DNA of 64,000 nucleotides. It comes from Spirochaetia bacterium (GTDB lineage: Bacteria > Spirochaetota > Spirochaetia > Treponematales > Treponemataceae). Position numbers and translations under genes: made by a program. Position 1 is the first letter of the stretch. Every line of letters begins with the position of its first letter. A model generated the notes under the pieces. That model was not told the DNA's origin. It made no database searches and saw only the letters and a program-made list of their open reading frames with translations. The DNA lies in the NCBI GenBank assembly GCA_900769985.1, contig CAAGIS010000154.1:26756-90755 (forward strand), read 5' to 3'. Positions 40,046 through 48,836 of the stretch are shown here, one piece after another.

Positions 40046-41506
40046 CTAATCAATTACGATAAAATCCCGTTTTTTACAGGCAAAAAGCGCATCCCGTAAT
40101 TCCGATTCAATATCTTCAAAATTAAATTCCATACCTTCAAGAGAAGCATCAATAGTATCCATATCCCTTGTTACATAATCAGAATCAAAAGAAATAGATT
40201 CTATCAACTTTGTCAAATGAGTATATAATTGAATTAGAATCACCAATTCTTGCTGCGGATAATTATTGAATTTCCCGCCTGCCCTGTCAATTTCATAAAC
40301 AAGCGTACTTATTTTCGTATAAAGTTTCAGCGCTTTATGCCGGATTTCTCCAAGCTGATGATCTGCAAACCAATTATATTTTTTTAAAATTATACCATTT
40401 CGATTTGCTATGTGCAATAATAACTCTTTATGATACTCAGGCGAAATATAAAATGACTTCGGAAAAATATCTGCAATCAATTTTTGCAAATCTGTTTCTT
40501 TTTGATATGCAAAATCCTTTAGATATTCATCCAGAACGTAATCAGGAATTGAATAAAGCAAATTATGAACGCCTGATTTTTCATCGTCCTCTTCGTCTCC
40601 GTTCCAGCTTCCAATTGCAGGCACAGATTCACCTTTATACCAGAGGCGCGTTTCAACTCCAAACAATTCAACAGAAACTTTTTTTGTCTTTTTAAGAAAC
40701 TCTTCAACAGAACCACTATCACAGCCTGTCAATTCTTCGATATGCTCTGAAAAAACATTTACAAGCTGTTCTTCTATAGAAGCGCACGGTCCAAATTTAC
40801 GGAACGACTCAAGCAGATATTTTTCAAATTTTTTATACCACAAATTGCGCTGCAAATCTTCTTCAGTTAATTCCAGCGTAGAACTTTTTGAACGAAGCAG
40901 CGGTTTTATGTCTATAATTCCCTCATCCCAATCTATAACTTTAAGCAAAAACCTGTCGCCCGGTTTTATGTCATAAACTTTAAATAAAGACGAAAGGTCA
41001 ACACTGTAAAGGCTGACTTCCATCGGTAATTCAAACTCATTATCCGAAAGAACAAAGTCTTTCATTCCCGGGTCGCTGGAAATATACTGCGCTTCATATT
41101 CTTCGCCATACAGCAAAAAATGTTCCAACGCAAAATCCTTTGAAAATTTCACCATCTTTTGTGGCAAAATTTTCTCTTCCCAAGAAAACAAAAGCGAAAA
41201 AGAAAAAACATCCTGGTCAACAAAAGGCATGCACCTTTGAGCCGGAACAAAACACTTTGCTTCACACTCTTCTTTTGTTATTGCAAAACTAAAATGCTTG
41301 CCCGTAAAAACTCCAGAACGCGTCTGGTATTTTCCCTTTGCTACTTTCAGCAAATACGGTGAGCCTTCAAGAATCTCTACCGCTTCATCTTTAGAAATTT
41401 CGCAACCAACATAAGACATATAATTTATAAATTCTTTCAGCGTAAACACTTCAGGAAAAGCGCGAAGAAATTTATTTATGTACAAAGCCTTTGTTTGATT
41501 TTTCAT
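40046..41506 (-). CDS. Conserved-looking protein of unknown function
   Basis: 486 aa that I do not recognise. It is soluble and acidic, with no signal peptide or membrane segment. The N-terminal 60 residues (F-L-R-A-F-P-E-V-F-T-L-K-E-F, then E-I-L-E-G-S-P-Y-L-L-K-V) have the rhythm of a winged-helix domain. A beta-rich region around residues 180-215 follows (V-Y-D-I-K-P-G-D-R-F-L-L-K-V), then a helical C-terminal half. It lies upstream of PTS IIA and tkt, probably one operon. A regulatory role would fit, but nothing proves it. Confidence 0.75.
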   Translation of the reverse strand: MKNQTKALYINKFLRAFPEVFTLKEFINYMSYVGCEISKDEAVEILEGSPYLLKVAKGKYQTRSGVFTGKHFSFAITKEECEAKCFVPAQRCMPFVDQDVFSFSLLFSWEEKILPQKMVKFSKDFALEHFLLYGEEYEAQYISSDPGMKDFVLSDNEFELPMEVSLYSVDLSSLFKVYDIKPGDRFLLKVIDWDEGIIDIKPLLRSKSSTLELTEEDLQRNLWYKKFEKYLLESFRKFGPCASIEEQLVNVFSEHIEELTGCDSGSVEEFLKKTKKVSVELFGVETRLWYKGESVPAIGSWNGDEEDDEKSGVHNLLYSIPDYVLDEYLKDFAYQKETDLQKLIADIFPKSFYISPEYHKELLLHIANRNGIILKKYNWFADHQLGEIRHKALKLYTKISTLVYEIDRAGGKFNNYPQQELVILIQLYTHLTKLIESISFDSDYVTRDMDTIDASLEGMEFNFEDIESELRDALFACKKRDFIVID

Positions 41507-41531
41507 TTCAGTAATGCTGCCATTTTATATT

Positions 41532-42173
41532 CTAGATAAACCTTAAATCCTGAACTTCAAAACCGCAATTTTCAAAAATAGATTTCATTTTCGATTCTTC
41601 TATTCCTGTAGCTTTGAGCGTAATGCAAAGCCTGTTGTCAACATCGTGTTTTGTAGTAACGGCACTTATTATATTTGCATTTAAATCAGAAATCTCTTTT
41701 GTCACTTTTGCAAGCTGACCAGGCTTATCGTCAACAAAAGCAACGACACGGACACCTTTTTGCCTTGCCCCAAACATATCAGTAAACAAATTGAACAAAT
41801 CGCTTTCCGTAATTATTCCTATAAGCGCATCATCTTTTACAACAGGCAGACAGCTTATTTCATTGTCAACCATAATTCTGGCTGCCTCTTCAACAACTTC
41901 GTCAGGAGAAACTGTAATGACATTTGTCATCATGACTTTTTTTACAGTCAGCTTTGACAAAAGATAACCGATTTCAAACATATCAAGCGTAGTTGCAAGC
42001 GATGGTTCTGCTTTAAGCAAATCATTTTTTGTAACGATTCCGACAAGTTTACCATAATCCACAACCGGCAACTTGCTGAATTTATTTTCCATCATTATAT
42101 TTTTTGCTTCCGTAATTTTTGTTTCTGAACTTATAAAAACTACATTTGTCCGCATTACTTCTTTTACTATCAT
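41532..42173 (-). CDS. Tandem CBS-domain protein with C-terminal ACT domain (AcuB-like)
   Basis: 213 aa. Two CBS domains cover about residues 1-125 (I-V-K-E-V-M-R-T-N-V-V-F and K-K-V-M-M-T-N-V-I-T-V repeats, each followed by L-P-V-V and G-I-V/I-T). An ACT domain follows at about 135-210, opening G-V-R-V-V-A-F-V-D-D-K-P-G-Q-L. CBS pairs bind adenosine nucleotides and ACT binds amino acids, so this is a small metabolic sensor. It starts one base before the livF stop and shares the liv operon, pointing to sensing linked to branched-chain amino acids. AGGAGG precedes the ATG. Confidence 0.88.
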   Translation of the reverse strand: MIVKEVMRTNVVFISSETKITEAKNIMMENKFSKLPVVDYGKLVGIVTKNDLLKAEPSLATTLDMFEIGYLLSKLTVKKVMMTNVITVSPDEVVEEAARIMVDNEISCLPVVKDDALIGIITESDLFNLFTDMFGARQKGVRVVAFVDDKPGQLAKVTKEISDLNANIISAVTTKHDVDNRLCITLKATGIEESKMKSIFENCGFEVQDLRFI

Positions 42174-42174
42174 A

Positions 42175-42879
42175 CTAACCTCCTAAATATGCCGATTTAA
42201 CAGCCGGGTCACTGATTAAATCCTTTGCATTTCCCGACTTTGTAATCAGTCCTGTTTCCAGGATATATGCCCTGTTAGAAATCGAAAGCGCTTTATACGC
42301 ATTCTGTTCAACAAGAAGAATCGTAGTTCCGGTTTTATTTATCCGCGTTATAATCGAAAAAATTTCATCAACCAAAATCGGTGCAAGTCCCATACTCGGT
42401 TCATCAAGCAAAAGCAATTTCGGACGAGCCATCAATCCCCTTCCCATCGCAAGCATCTGCAACTCGCCGCCGCTCAACGTTCCTGAAATCTGTTTAATGC
42501 GTTCTTTCAACCTCGGAAACAATTCAAAAATCATATCAAGATCTTCTTTTATTCCCTTCTTGTCGTTACGTGTATACGCACCCATTTCAAGATTTTCCTT
42601 CACAGAAAGATTCAAAAAAATCCGCCTTCCCTCTGGAACTTGAATCAAATTCTGCTTTACAATCAAATCCGGCATCATATCCGTAATGTCGGTACCTTCA
42701 AAAAAAACTGTACCGCTTTTCTTTTTTATAATATTGCTTATAGAATGAAGCGTCGTAGTTTTTCCGGCACCGTTTGAACCGATTAAACTTATAATTTCGC
42801 CTTTTTCAACTTCAAAACTTATTCCCTTTAAAGCATTAATTGCACCATAAGAAACGCATAAATCTTTTACACTAAGCAT
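42175..42879 (-). CDS. livF: LivF ABC transporter ATPase (second operon)
   Basis: About 234 aa from the ATG at 42879, chosen because GGAGG lies 6 bases before it. Walker A G-S-N-G-A-G-K-T is at residues 34-41, Q-loop V-P-E-G-R-R-I-F, signature L-S-G-G-E-L-Q-M-L-A and Walker B L-L-L-D-E-P-S-M-G. It partners LivG of the same operon. Its first 8 bases overlap the livG end, indicating coupled translation. Confidence 0.95.
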   Translation of the reverse strand: MLSVKDLCVSYGAINALKGISFEVEKGEIISLIGSNGAGKTTTLHSISNIIKKKSGTVFFEGTDITDMMPDLIVKQNLIQVPEGRRIFLNLSVKENLEMGAYTRNDKKGIKEDLDMIFELFPRLKERIKQISGTLSGGELQMLAMGRGLMARPKLLLLDEPSMGLAPILVDEIFSIITRINKTGTTILLVEQNAYKALSISNRAYILETGLITKSGNAKDLISDPAVKSAYLGG

Positions 42880-43675
42880 TAACAGCCTCCGAACCAAGAT
42901 ATGCTTTTATAACCTGCGGATTCGCTTTTATCTCATCAGGATTTCCAGATGCTATTACGCGTCCGTAATCCAAAACCATAAGCCTTTCGCAGATTCCCAT
43001 TACAAGTTTCATATCATGTTCAATCAGCAAAATAGTCAGATTAAATTCTTTGCGAATGAACGAAATCAAATTCATCAATTCATCTGTTTCCTGAGGATTC
43101 ATTCCTGCAGCCGGTTCATCAAGCAAAAGAAGTTTCGGATTACTTGCAAGCGCACGGACAATTTCAAGTTTCCGCTGTTCACCATAAGGCAGATTTTTTG
43201 CAAGTTCATCTTTTTTATCTGCTATGTGGAACAGCTCCAAAAACTGATTTACGCATGCAGTCATTCGCTTTTCATCACGGCGGAATCTCGCTGTCCGAAA
43301 AAGCGCATCAAGACAATTACTCTGCCTTGAAGAATGCAGGGCAATCCGTACATTATCGCTTACTGAAAGCTGGTTAAAAAGCCTAATATTCTGAAAAGTC
43401 CTTGCTACACCAATTTTATTCAATTCAGCAGGATTCATCTTGTTGATATTGCGCGGCTTGCCTTTTTTATCCCAAAAAGTAATCAAGCCCTCTGTCGGAG
43501 TATAAATTCCGCTAAGCATATTGAACATAGTAGTTTTTCCGGCACCGTTCGGTCCGATTAAACCGACAAGTTCGTTTTCGTATAATTCACAATTAAAGCC
43601 ACTTACTGCACGCAATCCGCCAAAAACGATGCTTACTTCAGAAGCCTGTAAAACAAGTTTTTTTGGTTCACCCAT
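42872..43675 (-). CDS. livG: LivG ABC transporter ATPase (second operon)
   Basis: 267 aa. Walker A G-P-N-G-A-G-K-T is at residues 41-48. R-T-F-Q-N-I-R is the LivG Q-loop context, the signature is L-P-Y-G-E-Q-R-K-L-E-I-V-R-A, and Walker B is L-L-L-D-E-P-A-A-G-M-N. The H-loop is I-E-H-D. The E-Q-R-K-L-E form is closer to typical LivG than the I-Q-R-R-V-E of the first operon. It overlaps livM by one base. Confidence 0.95.
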   Translation of the reverse strand: MGEPKKLVLQASEVSIVFGGLRAVSGFNCELYENELVGLIGPNGAGKTTMFNMLSGIYTPTEGLITFWDKKGKPRNINKMNPAELNKIGVARTFQNIRLFNQLSVSDNVRIALHSSRQSNCLDALFRTARFRRDEKRMTACVNQFLELFHIADKKDELAKNLPYGEQRKLEIVRALASNPKLLLLDEPAAGMNPQETDELMNLISFIRKEFNLTILLIEHDMKLVMGICERLMVLDYGRVIASGNPDEIKANPQVIKAYLGSEAVNA

Positions 43676-44682
43676 TACTTTGCCTCCTGAGTTTCGCTTT
43701 CTTTTTTACGCTGAATTTTTGCAAGCACTTTTTTTGCGTTCTGCGGAAAATTGACAAACGAAAATTCCTTTGTCCCCAAAAGCCCTTGTGGTCTGAAAAT
43801 CATCACGAGAATCAACACAACAGGATAAATCAAAAGCCTAAAGTCCTTTAAGAAACGCAGGACTTCCTGCAAATAAGTCAGAACATAAGCTGCAAGAATA
43901 CTTCCTGTCGTAGACCCCATTCCACCAAGAACAACAAAAATCAGATAGTCAATACTTTTTGTAAATGATGCCTGATTAGGTTTTATAAATCCGATTCGGC
44001 TTACATAAAGTGCACCACCAAGTCCTGCAATAAAAGAAGCAATTACAAAACCAATCATTTTATATTTAAATACACTGATTCCGTTCGCATTTGCAGCAAC
44101 TTCGTCTTCGCGCACTGCCAAAATTGCACGACCATAAGTAGATTTTATAAAATTCTGAATCAAAACAATCAGAACGATTAACACTGCCGTAATTATAAAA
44201 AAAGCTGGAGCATCAAAAAAAGTTAGATTCGTATTAAACTGCTTCCCGTTCGGGCCGCCTGTAATCTGCTTTAAGTTCACAAGAATTACCCTGATAATTT
44301 CTCCAAAACCAAGCGTTACGATTGCAAGATAATCTCCTTCAAGTTTCAACGTCGGAAAACCAATTAAAAATCCAAAAAAAGCCGTAATGATGCAAGCAAT
44401 CAAAATCGCAGGAACAAGCGGAATCCCTCCCATCTGATTTAACAGAATAGTTGAATAAGCACCAATTGCCATAAATCCGGCCTGTCCCAAAGAAAGCTGC
44501 CCTGTGATTCCGCAAATCATATTAACGCTCAAAGCCATAATCGCATTAATAGCACACATAATCAAAACCTGTGCACTGTATCCGCTTAATACCCCAAACT
44601 GAATAAGTAAAAAAGGAACAACAGACAAAACGGCAGAAACAGAAAAAGGAATTGCGTAACTCTTCAATATTTTCTTTGTCAT
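43675..44682 (-). CDS. livM: LivM ABC transporter permease (second operon)
   Basis: 335 aa with the LivM core G-Q-L-S-L-G-Q-A-G-F-M-A-I-G-A-Y near residues 65-80, K-L-E-G-D-Y-L-A-I-V-T-L-G-F near 115, and F-R-P-Q-G-L-L-G near the C-terminus. It is a polytopic inner-membrane protein. The ATG is preceded by AGGAGG. It is 42 aa shorter than the first-operon LivM, chiefly at the N-terminus. Confidence 0.95.
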   Translation of the reverse strand: MTKKILKSYAIPFSVSAVLSVVPFLLIQFGVLSGYSAQVLIMCAINAIMALSVNMICGITGQLSLGQAGFMAIGAYSTILLNQMGGIPLVPAILIACIITAFFGFLIGFPTLKLEGDYLAIVTLGFGEIIRVILVNLKQITGGPNGKQFNTNLTFFDAPAFFIITAVLIVLIVLIQNFIKSTYGRAILAVREDEVAANANGISVFKYKMIGFVIASFIAGLGGALYVSRIGFIKPNQASFTKSIDYLIFVVLGGMGSTTGSILAAYVLTYLQEVLRFLKDFRLLIYPVVLILVMIFRPQGLLGTKEFSFVNFPQNAKKVLAKIQRKKESETQEAK

Positions 44683-44691
44683 AAATTCCTC

Positions 44692-45591
44692 CTAAACCTT
44701 TACTACTGTCTTTTTGCCCAAAAGTCCCGACGGCTTAACAAGCAAAATTATAATCAAAATCGCAAACGAAATCGCATCTGCATAATTTGAAGGTCCGTAA
44801 CCTTTAGTCAATGTCTCAGCAACACCAAGAATAAAACCTCCGACCATCGCTCCAGGAATAGACCCGATACCACCAAGAACAGCAGCAACAAATGCCTTAA
44901 GTCCCGGCATATATCCCATCAGAGGATCAATCATAGGGTACGCCGTCGCATACAGCATTCCGCCAGCCCCTGCTAAAACTGAACCGATTGCAAAAGTAAT
45001 ACCTATCGTCTTATTGACATTTATTCCCATCAAGCTAGATGCCTGCATATCATACGAAACAGAACGCATTGCTTTTCCTGTTTTTGTATAATTAACAAGA
45101 AACGTCAATGCAAACATTAAAACAACGCTTCCTATAATTACAAGTGCCTTAATACCATCAATCGAAACATCTCCAAAATTAACAGGCTTTACAGAAATCG
45201 TTGGAAACTGGCGCGGATTAGGTCCGACAAAAGGCAGAACACGCATAAGATTCTGCAAAATCAATTCAACAGCAATCGCAGTAATCAGAGAATTTAATCT
45301 TGGCGCATTTCTCAACGGTCTGTATGCAAGCCTTTCAATAGAAAGTCCGAGCAAAGCACAAAAAAGCATAGCAACAAACATTGCAACGCAAAAACCAATC
45401 GGACTCGGTCCCATAGCAACTAAAACAAAATATCCGGCATAAGCGCCCATCATCATTATGTCGCCATGAGCAAAGTTAATAAGCTTAACAATGCCGTAAA
45501 CCATTGTATACCCAAGAGCAATCAAAGCGTAAATACTTCCAAGTGAAAGACCATTTACAAGCTGCTGCAAAAAAACAGATGCACTATTCAC
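44692..45591 (-). CDS. livH: LivH ABC transporter permease (second operon)
   Basis: 299 aa. Family signature Y-G-I-V-K-L-I-N-F-A-H-G-D is near residues 29-41, and the coupling loop A-F-V-A-A-V-L-G-G-I-G-S is near 232. It begins at GTG; no in-frame ATG gives a full first helix. The ribosome site is an imperfect AGAGG 11 bases upstream. It is separated from livK by 216 bases holding a terminator hairpin. Confidence 0.95.
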   Translation of the reverse strand: MNSASVFLQQLVNGLSLGSIYALIALGYTMVYGIVKLINFAHGDIMMMGAYAGYFVLVAMGPSPIGFCVAMFVAMLFCALLGLSIERLAYRPLRNAPRLNSLITAIAVELILQNLMRVLPFVGPNPRQFPTISVKPVNFGDVSIDGIKALVIIGSVVLMFALTFLVNYTKTGKAMRSVSYDMQASSLMGINVNKTIGITFAIGSVLAGAGGMLYATAYPMIDPLMGYMPGLKAFVAAVLGGIGSIPGAMVGGFILGVAETLTKGYGPSNYADAISFAILIIILLVKPSGLLGKKTVVKV

Positions 45592-45725
45592 AATAACAAT
45601 AACCTCTCAACTTAATAAATTGGAATTATAAATTTTAGTCAATTAGAAATTTGCATAAAATTTAACGTTTTATTGTATAATATTTCATCTATTTATACAA
45701 TCAATGTATCAATTTTATATTTGCT

Positions 45726-45770
45726 AAAAAAAAAGACCCGGTCTTATGCTGAATAAAACCAGGTCTTTTT
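45726..45770 (-). terminator. Terminator between livK and livH (second operon)
   Basis: AAAAAGACCCGGT (45730-45742) pairs with ACCAGGTCTTTTT (45758-45770), with one mismatch. A T-run follows on the minus strand. It is placed like the hairpin at 335-390 in the first liv operon. Confidence 0.8.
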
Positions 45771-45807
45771 CCTATAGATTAATGCTGTTTATTATTCGAA
45801 AAATGAA

Positions 45808-46944
45808 TTACGGATTTACAGTTGTCTTGTAAACTGTCGTTAAACTTCCTTCATCAGATTTTACGATTTCAAGCATAACTGCAGATTTTACAGGATTATG
45901 ATTTGCATCAAAAGTCAAATGACCCGTAACATAATCACCGTTTGTAGCTTCAAGAGCAACTTTTACGGCAGCAGCTTCTGCAGAACCAGCTTTTACGATT
46001 GCATCTTTCAAAAGATATACACAGTCATATCCTAAAGCAGCAAAAGAATTAGGATTTTTCTGATATTTTTTGTTAAAAGCCTGTACAAAGTTCTGTACAG
46101 CAGGACTAGTTGAATCTACCGCATAGTGATTTGAATAGAATCCGTTAAGAACTTCATCACCAGCATTTCCAAGAATTCCGTCCCAACCGTCTGCTCCAAC
46201 AATAGGAGTATCAATTCCCTGCACACGAAGCTGTTTTGCAATCAAAGCAACTACATTGTAATAATCAGGAAGATAAACTACATCAGGAGATGCACTTTTA
46301 ATTTTTGTCAACTGTGCGTTAAAGTCTTTGTCATCTGTTGTATAAGCTTCTTTAGCAACAATAGTTCCGCCAGCAGCAGTAAATGCGCTTTCAAAGTTTT
46401 CTGTAAGTCCTACAGAATAATCATTTCCTGCATCATAAAGAATTGCAGCATTTTTTGCATTTAAAGTTTCAATAGCAAATTTACCGCCAACCTTTCCCTG
46501 GAACGGGTCTGTATAACATGCCCTAAAAATATAATCGCCGGCATCTGTAATTGCAGGAGCTGTAGCAGCAGGTGCAATCTGAACTACTTTCTGAGCCTGT
46601 GCACGATTTGTAATAGCCTGTGTACACCCAGATGTCAAAGAACCAATGATAAGTTTTACCTTATCTTTTGAAGTAAGTTTCTGATAAGCATTTACAGTTT
46701 TATCAGGATTTCCTTCATCGTCTTCGCTAATCAACACAACTTTTTTACCATTAATGCCACCGGCAGCATTAATTTCTTCAATAGCAAGGTCAATACCATT
46801 TTTGCACTCAACACCATAAACTGCAACATTGCCAGAAAGCGGGAAGATACCACCGATAACAATTTCTTCAGATTTCTTCTCACCACAAGATGTAAAAGCA
46901 AACAGCATAGCCAAGACAAGAGAACCTAAAACTGACTTTTTCAT
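45808..46944 (-). CDS. livK: LivK branched-chain amino-acid binding lipoprotein (second operon)
   Basis: 378 aa from the ATG at 46944, chosen for the GGAGG site 6 bases upstream. The lipoprotein signal peptide ends F-A-F-T-S-C, a spirochaete-tolerant lipobox with Cys20 as the lipid site. The mature protein is a peripla_BP_6 receptor: I-V-I-G-G-I-F-P-L-S-G near its start, G-S-L-T-S-G-C-T in the ligand pocket, and G-H-L-T-F-D-A-N-H-N-P near the end. It is tethered to a membrane outer face and feeds LivH/LivM. Confidence 0.95.
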   Translation of the reverse strand: MKKSVLGSLVLAMLFAFTSCGEKKSEEIVIGGIFPLSGNVAVYGVECKNGIDLAIEEINAAGGINGKKVVLISEDDEGNPDKTVNAYQKLTSKDKVKLIIGSLTSGCTQAITNRAQAQKVVQIAPAATAPAITDAGDYIFRACYTDPFQGKVGGKFAIETLNAKNAAILYDAGNDYSVGLTENFESAFTAAGGTIVAKEAYTTDDKDFNAQLTKIKSASPDVVYLPDYYNVVALIAKQLRVQGIDTPIVGADGWDGILGNAGDEVLNGFYSNHYAVDSTSPAVQNFVQAFNKKYQKNPNSFAALGYDCVYLLKDAIVKAGSAEAAAVKVALEATNGDYVTGHLTFDANHNPVKSAVMLEIVKSDEGSLTTVYKTTVNP

Positions 46945-46988
46945 ATAAGCCTCCAAAATAAGTCAATAAAACAACCTATAACAGTTTT

Positions 46989-47018
46989 TTTATACTTAAT
47001 AAAATTAGTATATTTCAA
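46989..47018 (-). promoter_or_regulatory. Promoter of the second liv operon
   Basis: Minus strand: TTGAAA (47013-47018), 18 bases, TATAAA (46989-46994), about 45 bases before livK. Confidence 0.5.
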
Positions 47019-47036
47019 TTTTTATTGCAATAGAAA

Positions 47037-47073
47037 TTTAAAAAAAAGAGCCACTCTGAAATATAGAGTGGCT
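47037..47073 (-). terminator. Terminator of the ribosomal superoperon
   Basis: AGCCACTCT pairs with AGAGTGGCT (9 bp perfect) and is followed on the minus strand by seven T. It lies after the zinc-ribbon gene. Confidence 0.85.
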
Positions 47074-47100
47074 TACAAACAAAGCAATTATATAAAAAAC

Positions 47101-47331
47101 TTATGCTTCAGCAGATGCTTCTGCAGGAGCGGCAGCAGGTGCTGCTAACTTTGCTTCTTTTCTTGCTTTATTTTTCAGATTTGCATTGCAAAATTTACAA
47201 ATCATTGTTTTATTTCCATCAATTTCCTTTTCATAAAGAACTTTGATGTTTTCATTTCCACAAATAGGACATTTTCCACGTCCATGAGCTGGTTGTTGAC
47301 GGATTCCAGTACCACGATGTGATTTAGACAT
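47101..47331 (-). CDS. Small zinc-ribbon protein downstream of rplQ
   Basis: 76 aa. A C-x2-C pair (C-P-I-C at residues 21-24) and a second C-x2-C (C-K-F-C near 46-49) form a zinc ribbon. An N-terminal H-R-G-T-G-I-R-Q-Q basic stretch precedes it, and a tail of Ala/Pro/Glu follows. The basic start and zinc ribbon suggest nucleic-acid or ribosome binding. I do not know a named family. It is the last gene of the ribosomal cluster, 10 bases after rplQ, with its own ribosome site. Confidence 0.8.
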   Translation of the reverse strand: MSKSHRGTGIRQQPAHGRGKCPICGNENIKVLYEKEIDGNKTMICKFCNANLKNKARKEAKLAAPAAAPAEASAEA

Positions 47332-47341
47332 ATTCTACTCC

Positions 47342-47779
47342 TTAATTGTTTGCTGCTTTTGGAGCGGCTGTCTTAGCTTTATCAGCAGACTTTGCTTTTT
47401 TTTCAGTTGCATCTGAATCCAATTTGTAATCAACGAGTTCAAGAATTACTACATCTGCAGCATCACCTTGACGGAAACCAAGTTTTAAAACTCTAGTATA
47501 ACCACCATTACGATCCTTCATACGAGGACCGATTTCTGTAAAAAGTTTATTAAGAATTTTCTCATCTTGAATAAACTTTGCAGCTTCACGACGATTATGA
47601 ACACTATCTACCTTACTTCTAGTAATGAGCTTTTCTGCTGATTTACGAACTTCCAAAGCCTTTGCTTTTGTTGTCGTAATACGCTCAAATCTAAAAAGCG
47701 AAGTTACCATATTGCGTGTCATTGCACGACGATGTGCTGTTGTACGCGAAAGCGGATTAAAACCAATTTTATGATTCAT
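47342..47779 (-). CDS. rplQ: Ribosomal protein L17
   Basis: 145 aa. It has N-H-K-I-G-F-N-P-L-S-R-T-T-A-H-R-R-A, the L17 start, and G-G-Y-T-R-V-L-K-L. An Ala/Lys-rich tail of about 25 residues extends beyond the core. It overlaps rpoA by 11 bases, so translation is coupled. Confidence 0.97.
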   Translation of the reverse strand: MNHKIGFNPLSRTTAHRRAMTRNMVTSLFRFERITTTKAKALEVRKSAEKLITRSKVDSVHNRREAAKFIQDEKILNKLFTEIGPRMKDRNGGYTRVLKLGFRQGDAADVVILELVDYKLDSDATEKKAKSADKAKTAAPKAANN

Positions 47780-48827
47780 CTGATTCTTCCTTTTTATTCT
47801 TCATATTGACAGCATTTTTAAGATGACTGTAATCAGTCATTCCTAAAGTAAGATTCCACTCTAAGAGTTTTTCTTTTATTTCTGTCAAACTCTTTTTACC
47901 AAAGTTTCTAGTCTTAGCAATATCATCTTCTGTTTTCTTTGTTAACTCACCAATTGTGCGGATATTCGCATTTTTAAGACAATTTGATGATCTAACAGAT
48001 AACTCAAGTTCTTCAACTGGAGTATTAAGAAGATTTCGGACACGTTCATCGCCTTCATCAAGTTCATCACCACTTGAAACATCATTGTCATTAAAGTTAA
48101 CAAAAATTGAAAAATGATCTTTTGCAATCTTTGCAGCTTCTGCCAATGCATCATCTGGAGCGATTGTTCCATCTGTCCAAATTTCTAAAACTAACTTATC
48201 ATAATCATTTCTCTGTCCTACACGGCAAGGTTCAATAGCATATTTTACCTTGCGAACAGGTGTAAAGATAGCATCCATAGGAATCGTACCGACAATTCCC
48301 TCGATGTAATGTTCGTTTGTTTCTGCTGGGACATATCCTCTGCCTAAATCAACTTGAATTTCAACATCAATACGAGCCTCATCCATCATTGTGAAAATAA
48401 GCTGGTCTTTTGTCATTACTTCAAGCTGACCTTCTTTAGCAAAATCATCACTTTTTATAGTGCCAGGTCCTTTAAACTCATAAAGGATTGTATCCTGTTC
48501 AATGTCCTCTGGGAGTCGCAAACGTATCTGTTTCAAGCTGTTCAAGATTTCCAATGTATCTTCTGCAACATTTGCAATCGCTTCAAATTCACTGGAAATA
48601 ACATGAGGAACACCATCAGCATCATACGAAGTAATGCGTACACTAGAAATTGCATACCCCTGAATACTGGAAAGGAGAACACGACGGAGAGTATTTCCGA
48701 CTGTAGTTCCAAAACCTGTTTCAAACGGATATGCAGTAAATTTTCCGTAATTTGCATTATTTTCAAGATGCTCAAATGTAATGCTTTTTGGTCTTTTAAA
48801 CCCTTTAAGCAGATTTTTGCGAGCCAT
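47769..48827 (-). CDS. rpoA: RNA polymerase alpha subunit
   Basis: 352 aa. The N-terminal assembly domain has P-F-E-T-G-F-G-T-T-V-G-N-T-L-R-R-V-L-L. The C-terminal domain (about residues 265-335) carries R-S-S-N-C-L-K-N-A-N-I and N-F-G-K-K-S-L, the helix-hairpin surface that contacts UP elements and activators. A K/E-rich tail of about 20 residues extends past the domain. Confidence 0.97.
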   Translation of the reverse strand: MARKNLLKGFKRPKSITFEHLENNANYGKFTAYPFETGFGTTVGNTLRRVLLSSIQGYAISSVRITSYDADGVPHVISSEFEAIANVAEDTLEILNSLKQIRLRLPEDIEQDTILYEFKGPGTIKSDDFAKEGQLEVMTKDQLIFTMMDEARIDVEIQVDLGRGYVPAETNEHYIEGIVGTIPMDAIFTPVRKVKYAIEPCRVGQRNDYDKLVLEIWTDGTIAPDDALAEAAKIAKDHFSIFVNFNDNDVSSGDELDEGDERVRNLLNTPVEELELSVRSSNCLKNANIRTIGELTKKTEDDIAKTRNFGKKSLTEIKEKLLEWNLTLGMTDYSHLKNAVNMKNKKEESDES

Positions 48828-48836
48828 CTAAACTCC

